Source: Clostridiales bacterium (GTDB lineage: Bacteria; Bacillota; Clostridia; Oscillospirales; Oscillospiraceae). Taken from it: a stretch of 64,000 bases of DNA. How positions within the stretch are numbered: the first letter of the stretch is position 1; the number at the start of each line of letters is the position of its first letter. The stretch is from the NCBI GenBank assembly GCA_029008095.1, contig JAQXJB010000029.1, positions 34,255 to 98,254 on the forward strand. Reading direction: 5' to 3'. Both the position numbers and the translations under genes were made by a program. The notes beneath the pieces are model-generated. The model was not told where the DNA came from. It made no database searches and saw only the letters and a list, made by a program, of their open reading frames with translations. This document shows positions 46,801-55,000 of this stretch, piece by piece.

Positions 46801-48630
46801 ATGTGTGGAATAGTGGGATATATAGGACGGGAAGAGGCAGCGCCTATACTCCTTTATGGTCTCAGCCGTCTTGAATACCGCGGATATGACTCCGCGGGAA
46901 TCTCTGTTTATAATAACGGATGCCTCAACACAGTGAAAGCTGTGGGAAAGCTTCAGAATCTCATTGATCTTACTGACTCGGGTAAAAATGTTCCCGGCTG
47001 TGTAGGTATCGGTCATACCCGTTGGGCAACTCACGGACAGCCCTCTGATATTAATTCGCACCCCCATGTCAGCGCTTCGGGCAAAATATCCGTTGTGCAT
47101 AACGGTATAATCGAAAATTATCTGGAGCTTAAGGAAATGCTCATATCTGAGGGCGTACAATTTAAGTCTGAGACGGATACCGAAGTAGTCTCTCAGCTTA
47201 TCGATTATTACTATAATGGAGATCTGATGGACGCGGTATCCAGAGCGCTGGCAAAGCTTGAGGGCTCATACGCTCTGGTCATAATCTCCTCTGAGCAGCC
47301 GGATGTTATCATAGCGGCGCGGAAGGACGCTCCGCTTATAGTTGCGTATGGTGATGGCTGCAATTACATAGCTTCGGATGTTGCCGCGGTGCTGAAGTAT
47401 ACCCGCCAGGTAAGCTATCTCGAGGATGACGAGATAGCTGTTGTTAAGGCCGACAGCGTTACTGTATACAATGAGTATGGCAAACCGATAGATAAAGCGG
47501 TCACTACTGTTGAATGGGATATAGAGGATGCTCAGAAAGGCGGATACCCTCATTTCATGATAAAGGAGATCCACGAGCAGCCCAAGGTGATAAGAAATAC
47601 CATTTCTGCCCATATCAAGGACGGAAGGGTAGACCTGTCCGATACCATCCTCAGCGAGGAATTTTGCCGTGATATCCGGCGCATCTGCATTATCGGCTGC
47701 GGCTCAGCAAACCACGTTGGTGTTGTAGGCCGCTACCTTTTGGAAAAATATACACGCATACCCACCGAGGCTGTTCTTGCCTCAGAATTCAGGTATTCAG
47801 AGCCTATCGTTGATGAGCATTCTCTGATAATAGTTATCAGCCAGTCCGGCGAAACTGCCGACACCATCGCCGCAATGCGCGAGGCAAAACGCCTTGGAGC
47901 AAAAACTCTGGCAATCGTAAACGTAGTGGGCAGTACCATTGCAAAGGAGGCAGACTGTGTCCTGTATACACTGGCTGGGCCGGAGATAGCCGTTGCCACT
48001 ACCAAGGCTTACAGCGCGCAGCTTGCGGTAATGTATCTTGTTACTATTGCAATTGCAGATAAGCTCGGCAGGCTTGATGCGGCGGAGCATGATGAAATAG
48101 TCCGAGAGCTCTGTCTGCTGCCCGAGAAGGTGGAACACATCCTTGCGGACAAGGAGAAGCTCCAGCAGTATGCCTCTCAGTATTTCAATAACGAATCCAT
48201 ATTCTTCATTGGCAGAAATCTTGACTATGCTATCTCACTTGAAGGCTCTCTCAAGCTGAAGGAAATATCCTATATCCACTCTGAGGCCTATGCAGGCGGC
48301 GAACTCAAGCATGGCACCATCTCCCTCATAGAACCCAAAACGCTGGTGATTGCCGTCGCTACCTATGAAAAGCTTTTCGATAAGCTGATGAGCAACGTCA
48401 AGGAGGTAACCGCGAGAGGTGCAAACGTGCTGTGTGTGGCGCAGCAGCACAACAGCGGCAGCGCTACCGACGCGGTGAATAATGCCTTCTTTATTCCTGA
48501 TACGCATGAGATGCTTACTCCATCTCTGGCAGCCATACCGCTCCAGCTCTTTGCGTATTATGTGGCTCTTTCCCGCGGCTGCGATATCGATAAACCCAGA
48601 AATCTGGCCAAGTCTGTTACGGTTGAATAA
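46801..48630 (+). CDS. glmS: glutamine--fructose-6-phosphate aminotransferase (isomerizing)
   Basis: MCGIVGYIGREEAAPILLYGLSRLEYRGYDSAG; GHTRWATHG; two SIS domains; KPRNLAKSVTVE C-terminus. Confidence 0.98.
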   Translation: MCGIVGYIGREEAAPILLYGLSRLEYRGYDSAGISVYNNGCLNTVKAVGKLQNLIDLTDSGKNVPGCVGIGHTRWATHGQPSDINSHPHVSASGKISVVHNGIIENYLELKEMLISEGVQFKSETDTEVVSQLIDYYYNGDLMDAVSRALAKLEGSYALVIISSEQPDVIIAARKDAPLIVAYGDGCNYIASDVAAVLKYTRQVSYLEDDEIAVVKADSVTVYNEYGKPIDKAVTTVEWDIEDAQKGGYPHFMIKEIHEQPKVIRNTISAHIKDGRVDLSDTILSEEFCRDIRRICIIGCGSANHVGVVGRYLLEKYTRIPTEAVLASEFRYSEPIVDEHSLIIVISQSGETADTIAAMREAKRLGAKTLAIVNVVGSTIAKEADCVLYTLAGPEIAVATTKAYSAQLAVMYLVTIAIADKLGRLDAAEHDEIVRELCLLPEKVEHILADKEKLQQYASQYFNNESIFFIGRNLDYAISLEGSLKLKEISYIHSEAYAGGELKHGTISLIEPKTLVIAVATYEKLFDKLMSNVKEVTARGANVLCVAQQHNSGSATDAVNNAFFIPDTHEMLTPSLAAIPLQLFAYYVALSRGCDIDKPRNLAKSVTVE

Positions 48631-49628
48631 TGAAAAAGCTGCTTATCAACAAAAAAACAGCCGTCCTTGCGGCGGCTGTTTTTTTTCTCATTTCTTCCCT
48701 CGCGGGCTGCGCCCGGAACCGGACAATTTCCAAGACTGCCCTGAAGCTGGACACTGTTGTTACCATCACCATCTATGGCAGCAGCGATCCCGCTCCAATA
48801 GACAGCGCGTTTGATGAAATTGACCGCCTTGCGGCCCTGCTTGATGTAAACGATAAGGGGAGCGACCTTTACCGCCTTGCAGAAAACGCCGGCAAATGGG
48901 TGGAGGTAGCCGATGAAACGGCTGAGGTGCTCGCATTGGCGCAGCGGTATTATGAACTGTCCGGCGGGTACTTCGACATTACCGCGGCTCCGCTGGTGGA
49001 GCTTTGGAACGTGAATAACGGGGGATATTTCCCCACGGATGAGGAAATAAAAGCTGCGCTTGCTATTGTTGACGGAGCTGCCCTGTTGCTGGACGGTAAT
49101 ATGGCTTGCCTTGAAAGAGAAGGCATGAAGGCCGATCTTGGCGGCATAGCCAAGGGATATATAGCCGATAAGGTGAAGACTCATTTGATCTCACTGGGCA
49201 TTGACAGCGCCGTGATAGACCTTGGCGGCAACGTGCTGCTTATTGGCGGCAAACCCGATGGCAGCGCCTTCAATATAGGCATAAAAGACCCGCTGAGCGA
49301 AAGCGGGGAACTGCTTAAAACAGTGCGAAGCAGCGGTGAGAGCCTTGTGACCTCCGGCATATACGAGCGCTACTTCGAGCATGAGGGCAAGCGATACCAC
49401 CATATCCTCGACCCGTTTACAGGTGCACCTTCGGAAAGCGATGTTGCGGGTGTCACGATAATCAGCACAGATTCTGTCCACGGAGACGCGCTGTCCACAT
49501 CCTGTTTGCTCCTTGGGCGTGAGGCCGGAATGGAGCTTGTGGAAAGCATAGACGGAGCGGAAGCCCTTTTTGTAACCCGCGACGGCAATCTGTATATGAC
49601 ATCCGGTATGGCAGAGCGAATTAAATAG
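48630..49628 (+). CDS. apbE: FAD:protein FMN transferase
   Basis: Lipobox LAGC; LGGIAKGYIADKV; HHILDPFTGAPSESDVAGVTI. Confidence 0.93.
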   Translation: MKKLLINKKTAVLAAAVFFLISSLAGCARNRTISKTALKLDTVVTITIYGSSDPAPIDSAFDEIDRLAALLDVNDKGSDLYRLAENAGKWVEVADETAEVLALAQRYYELSGGYFDITAAPLVELWNVNNGGYFPTDEEIKAALAIVDGAALLLDGNMACLEREGMKADLGGIAKGYIADKVKTHLISLGIDSAVIDLGGNVLLIGGKPDGSAFNIGIKDPLSESGELLKTVRSSGESLVTSGIYERYFEHEGKRYHHILDPFTGAPSESDVAGVTIISTDSVHGDALSTSCLLLGREAGMELVESIDGAEALFVTRDGNLYMTSGMAERIK

Positions 49629-49669
49629 TACAAAACAAGGACATGAGAGAAAAGCTCATGTCCTTATTG

Positions 49670-50320
49670 TCATTCATAAATATCTTCGTCATCATCGGAA
49701 GCACCGATGCGTGCCAACTCCTCGTCTCTGTTCCAGAGAAAGCTGATGCGGACTTCCTCACCGGCTCTTATGCGTTTGAGATTTTCCACATGCTTGAACA
49801 CCATAGTAGCGGTCACCGGGATAAAAATGAAAATGGGCAGGAAGGTACCCAGCTTATAGGCGTGAATGATAGGAAAGAATATGGAGGCGCTGATGGGCAC
49901 ATAACAGAGATATTTTGTTATCGCCAGAAGTACGATCTCCGAGAGAAGAAGCATGATAAAAAGCTTCCAGTTAAGCGCCAATATCATGCCTCCAAGGCAA
50001 GCGAGACCTTTGCCGCCACGGAATTTCAAAGCTGCGGGGAATATATGCCCCAATATGACTGCCGCCCCGGCTAACTCGCCGGCGAAAAAGAACGACGGCG
50101 CTATCAGGCGTGCCAGAACAACGGTTATGTACGCCTTGAAAATATCGAAGAGGGCAACGAAAGCACCGAGCTTCTTGCCTTTGAGTATAATGACATTGGA
50201 TGCACCCGCGTTGCCAGAGCCGCGCCGGCGTATGTCAAAGCCACTGTACCGGCCGATGATATAGGCGGGATTTATGCCGCCGATTAAATAACCAAGCAGG
50301 AAACAAAAGAGGACACGCAT
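49670..50320 (-). CDS. plsY: glycerol-3-phosphate acyltransferase PlsY
   Basis: GYLIGGINPAYIIGRYSGFDIRRRGSGNAGASNVI; LGHIFPAALKFRGGKGLA. Confidence 0.93.
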   Translation of the reverse strand: MRVLFCFLLGYLIGGINPAYIIGRYSGFDIRRRGSGNAGASNVIILKGKKLGAFVALFDIFKAYITVVLARLIAPSFFFAGELAGAAVILGHIFPAALKFRGGKGLACLGGMILALNWKLFIMLLLSEIVLLAITKYLCYVPISASIFFPIIHAYKLGTFLPIFIFIPVTATMVFKHVENLKRIRAGEEVRISFLWNRDEELARIGASDDDEDIYE

Positions 50321-50341
50321 TTTTATCCCTCATTCCTCGAT

Positions 50342-50869
50342 TTATTGCTCATCAGTAAGCAGCATCGCTATCTGTGCGTAAAGCTCCTCCGCATTTTCGT
50401 GAAATTTCTTCGCCATAATGCGGGCCTGACGCTCGCTGCCGGTCAGAATATCCATAGACAGCAGACTCCCGGAGCCGTCGGCAAGGGAGAGATGGACCGT
50501 ATAGCCTCCGTTCGGAGCGGGCTTGCTCTCGGTTCTTATCATGTCATTACGGCGCAGTTTCTGAGCGATAGGGATGAGGCTGCGTTCGGCTCTTACGCGG
50601 ACAGAGTAGGGAATGCTGCTCTCTGTGGTAACGCCGTTTTCCCGTCCCTTATCCGTAACGGAATATTGCTCGTTTTGGCAGATAACATGGCCTGTGGTAA
50701 CAAGAACACCGAGCGCGTCGGAAAAATTGAAATAATTTATACCGCCGTCGCAGTCGATGGTCAGCTCAGAAAGCGTATCTTTGTCAACCGCACAGGGAAG
50801 GCGGTTGAGAATAAACAAAATAAGCAGCTCAATGTCAAGCCTTTCGTGGATGAAACCAAAACCGTCCAT
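50342..50869 (-). CDS. DUF4364 family protein
   Basis: DIELLILFILNRLPCAVDKDTLSELTI...FNFSDALGVLVTTGHV...YSVTDKGRE. Confidence 0.85.
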   Translation of the reverse strand: MDGFGFIHERLDIELLILFILNRLPCAVDKDTLSELTIDCDGGINYFNFSDALGVLVTTGHVICQNEQYSVTDKGRENGVTTESSIPYSVRVRAERSLIPIAQKLRRNDMIRTESKPAPNGGYTVHLSLADGSGSLLSMDILTGSERQARIMAKKFHENAEELYAQIAMLLTDEQ

Positions 50870-50984
50870 TTAAAACACCTCTTTTTTATTTTAGCATCTT
50901 TTTGCCCAAAGGACAATAATAACATGCGGGAAAAAGCAGCAGTTTTAGAAAGGGGCTTTGAGTGGGCACGTAGTTAAGCTCCGT

Positions 50985-51044
50985 ATCCTACATGAAAAAG
51001 AAATATCCTACATGAAAAAGAAATATCCTACATGAAAAAGAAAT
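50985..51044 (+). repeat. three perfect tandem copies of a 20-bp unit
   Basis: ATCCTACATGAAAAAGAAAT x3 (50985, 51005, 51025). Confidence 0.98.
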
Positions 51045-51049
51045 ATCAG

Positions 51050-51077
51050 TTGACTTTTTTACTTATTATGATAGAAT
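51050..51077 (+). promoter_or_regulatory. promoter for the cobalamin riboswitch transcript
   Basis: TTGACT (51050-51055) -16 bp- TAGAAT (51072-51077). Confidence 0.5.
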
Positions 51078-51184
51078 ATAAATCAGAAAAGGTTGCTGAG
51101 CGGCGGATATCAGCGACTTAAGGTATTCGCTGCACATTATGCCTAAGAATTTAATAATGATCCGGCTTTTGTGGCAAATGCGCG

Positions 51185-51445
51185 ACCTGGCTCGAGAAAC
51201 GGGCCGGACACGCATCCTTGTTCTTGCTGAACAAGGGAATCAGGTGAATATTCCTGGACATGTTTTGCTGACAGCACCAAAGCGAAAGTTGCGGCAGCGG
51301 GCAATTCAATAGCTGTGATTGTGAAGTGTATTCGTTTTCTGCGAAAGCAGGTCACTGGTGCCTGTAATGGGTTAGCTGGGAAGGCAATGGATACGCGAGG
51401 GCAGGTTGGCCTGCCGGGACACATCAGTCAGAAGACCTACTAAGA
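51185..51445 (+). promoter_or_regulatory. cobalamin (B12) riboswitch
   Basis: GGGAAT-CA-GGTGAATATTCC; AGCTGTGA; CACTGG...GGGAAGGC; AGTCAGAAGACCT, in canonical order of the AdoCbl riboswitch core. Confidence 0.82.
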
Positions 51446-51536
51446 GCTCACCCCCGTTTACGGGGCTGCTCTGATAAAAAACGCCAGATGAAAGGGATGC
51501 ACTTTATAAGTGTGCTCTTTCACCTCCCATTGCAGC

Positions 51537-51567
51537 AAAAGCGGACGTATATATTACGTCCGCTTTT
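51537..51567 (+). terminator. terminator T1
   Basis: AAAAGCGGACGTATATATTACGTCCGCTTTT. Confidence 0.8.
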
Positions 51568-51582
51568 ATGATTTTCGGGAGC

Positions 51583-51616
51583 AAAGACGGACGTATATCA
51601 GCGTCCGTCTTTTTTA
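51583..51616 (+). terminator. terminator T2
   Basis: AAAGACGGACGTATATCAGCGTCCGTCTTTTTT. Confidence 0.82.
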
Positions 51617-51659
51617 GAACCGGCGATATTCCAATTTTGATATAAGTGAGGCTTATGCA

Positions 51660-51818
51660 ATGGAAAATCTCAAAACAGATCCCTCGGTGATCAGCGATAA
51701 GGAGTGGCAGATCGTTCAGCTCATCCGCCAGCTTGACTATGGCGAACTGTTGATCGTTGTAAAGGACGGTAAACCATGCCGGGTGGAGGAGATACGAAAA
51801 AGCATCCAGATCAAATGA
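51660..51818 (+). CDS. DUF2292 (YezD-like) small protein, 52 aa
   Basis: MENLKTDPSVISDKEWQIVQLIRQLDYGELLIVVKDGKPCRVEEIRKSIQIK*; absent from ORF track due to length. Confidence 0.8.
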   Translation: MENLKTDPSVISDKEWQIVQLIRQLDYGELLIVVKDGKPCRVEEIRKSIQIK

Positions 51819-51870
51819 GCGGAGGTAAATAACTGAACAGGCTGTGAGGCCGGACCTACGGAAGAACCGA

Positions 51871-51920
51871 AGTCCAACAACGCGCGGCGAATATCGCCGT
51901 GGCGTTTGTTGGACTTTTTT
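51871..51920 (+). terminator. terminator T3
   Basis: GTCCAACAAcgcgcggcgaatatcgccgtggcgTTTGTTGGAC + TTTTTT. Confidence 0.8.
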
Positions 51921-52035
51921 GTTTTTTAGACCGTGATGGACGCCCAACAACTCGGCTGAGCCTGCCGCCGCGGCGATGTAGGTCATTCCCCCCTATTCAT
52001 TTGGTTTGAAATAATTTTTATAAAGGAGCATCATT

Positions 52036-55000
52036 ATGAAAAAACGATTGTTATCCCTGCTATTGGTCCTGGTTTTGCTTCTGGGACTGCTGCCATCAGC
52101 AGCTCTGGCGGCAGACAGTGCAACCGTGGACTTTACCGCCCAGGCGGCTGGAGCATTCCTCTGCGCCCCGCAGTTCAATGTCAAGGTCGACAGTGATCTG
52201 GCGGAGAGCTATGGTTATACCGATAAGGTTACCGACGGCGTCTCCGCACTGGATGTGCTGGTTAAGGCGCATGAGGTGATGTATGCCAATGCCTTTACCT
52301 CTGAGACAAAGGACAACTATTTGGTGGTGTCAAACGGCACTGTCAGCAAGCTCTTTACTACTGATACCTATGCCAATGGCTTCATCCTCAATGGCATGTA
52401 CCCACACGATGGAACGAATAGCCCTTACGGTGGTTATAATGGAACCACGGTTGATACTCAGACTGTGACAGACGGCGATCTTGTTGAGTTCTTCCTCTAT
52501 CAAGATAACAGCTATTACTCCGATGAAGTCGCTTGGTTCTGTCATAATGGAAACGCAATTAACAGCCTGACGGTTCGTCCCGGCGCAACGGTTTCCATGA
52601 CATTCAAGGGCACTATGTACATGGGCGGTTATCTATATCAAGATGTTGCTGCGATGCACGAGGCTGGTACACCCATTGAGGCAGCACAGCTTGCTTGGGT
52701 GGATATCAGCACCGGCACTGTCACGGATATCTCCGGTGCAGTCACATCCAATAGCGGGAACGTCTCTCTAACCATGCCGACAGAGGAAAAAACATATTAC
52801 TTGACCGCCTATATACCAGCGGATGAAATTGAAAACAACTACGCTTCGCCTCTTGTGATGTCCCTTTTGAAAGTCACGGTTGATGTGAACGCGCCGGAAC
52901 TGGATGAGCCCACCGGATCCTGCGACCTTACGGCACTGAGCGTGGGAGATTTGAATTCAAATCCGAATTCGCTGATTCTGAAGCCGGTGTTCAGCAGTGA
53001 TGTAACGGCATATTCTGTGGATACTGTGGCTTTCCAGCAATATGCGAAGATGGCCTATGTCAAAGCGACTGCTGCCAGTGGAACGGCAATTATTAAAGCG
53101 ACTCTCAACGGTACGGAGAAAACGGTTACTTCCGGGGACTCCTATTGGACAAGCTTCAACAACATGCTCCCAGGACAGGACAACATACTCACGGTTAAGG
53201 TGGCCGCTTCTGATGCTGAGGATGCCGAGACCAAGACCTATACCGTCATCATTCCTATGGCGCCGAACCCTAATGCACCCACTCTGAAAGGAGAGGCCTC
53301 CGGCGCCGCAAACATCCGGCTGGACGAGAGCTATGACCTTGACCTGAGCACCGTGTTCACCGACGCTGACAACGCAGAAGAGCTGACCTATAAGGTCAGC
53401 GTGAATGACGCGGAAGCGGTGAATGCGGAATCTGATTACAAATTCTATCCTGCGGCGGCCGGTATATACACGCTGGTGTTTGTTGCCAATGATGGCAAGG
53501 ACAACAGTCCAGCCTACACCGTGACTTTGACTGTTACTACGCCCGACACAAGCATAACAGTGCCTTCTGACGCAACGGTGTATGTTGGCAGAAAGGATTA
53601 TAAGGCTACTTATAATTATCAGCCATTTACGCAGGTGAATCCTGCATTTACCAAGGATAACGGAGATGGCACTACTACTTATTACTATGATATCGAAAGC
53701 AACAAATACTGCGTATATAGAATTGGCGGCACTGACTATGTAACCTTTGTGGGACAGTTCACCAAAAAGGCTGATGCACAGAACCTAACAGTGACCAAAG
53801 AACAACTGGAATGCGGCGGAAAGACTAAAACCACTGTTGATCACGATGTGAATTCACTGAGCGGAAGAAATGTGGCAGATGTCTATCTGAACATCAACCC
53901 TCAGAACTATCTGAAATTGAATGTGGGTGGCACTAAGCAGCTCATCCCTCTGCGTAATTGGCAGATCATTGAAAGCAGCAGCAATTCCTTCTTCGTGGAG
54001 CCGGACTACCACTACACTATACTAAATGAAGACCTGACAACTGCGGACACCAGTATAATCAGCATTGACGAAAATGGCCTTATAACCGCCAATGGAGCGG
54101 GTACTGTCATTGTTTTGGTGACCTATGATGCCATGTATAACAACTATAGTGGATGGTCAAATGGCTTCAACAGTGCCATTTGGCCGGAGAATACAGGCGT
54201 ATTTGTGGTATCTGTGGGGGCTGAGGACAGCGGCATAACCACCGGAATGACTATAAACGCAGGAAGGAACACCACCGGAAACAAGCTGTCCGGCGACGCC
54301 ATCGATGCCGAGCACGACGTGATCTATTTCACCGGAGAAACCGGCAGTTACACCTTTACCCCCGGCACTGATGGATGCACCGTAACCGTGGCCAATCCCA
54401 CCGTGGCTGATACCATGACGTTCTCAACCTTCACAGCCGCTTCTGTGAACAACGACGGAAGCGTAACCGTTCCTTTGACCGAGGGTAGAAACATTGTCAA
54501 GTTAGAAAAGGAAGGCAAGGCGGAGTATCAGGTTATCACGGCAAAAAAAATCAGCTATACCATCAATGACGGCCAGCCCATAACCGCAGGCAGTGAGATA
54601 TCCATTGTATTTGATAAGATATATCACCCGGCTAACAAACTGGCTGGTATATACAATTCAAATGCCGGTATTGCCTACACTACGCCGGATGGTAAGATGG
54701 CAGGCAGCATTTCAAATTCCGCATATGGTGTATACAACATTGCCTCTTTGAAAAGTGCACAGACAGTTGATTCGCTGCGAAGCCTTCAGACAACTGCTAC
54801 TTCATGGGGTACGAACACATCTTTTGTTGCGGGCGATAAACTGACTATACCGGAAAATTGGACAGAAAACACTTATTCCCTTACGGGTGGTACGCTCTCG
54901 CTCATTGGCTTTGGCGATCCATTTGGCAATCATCGTGCTGTTACCTATGAAAATGGTAAAGATGCGAATATGACCGCTAATCAGCATGTGGCATACCTTG

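Noticed and set aside
50985-51044. CRISPR array
   Set aside because: Units are directly contiguous with no spacers and no cas genes.
50994-51120. Tandem minicistrons ATG AAA AAG AAA TAT CCT ACA TGA in the 20-bp repeats
   Set aside because: The ATGA overlaps are intriguing but there is no SD and the third copy runs through a good promoter; more likely a by-product of the tandem repeat.
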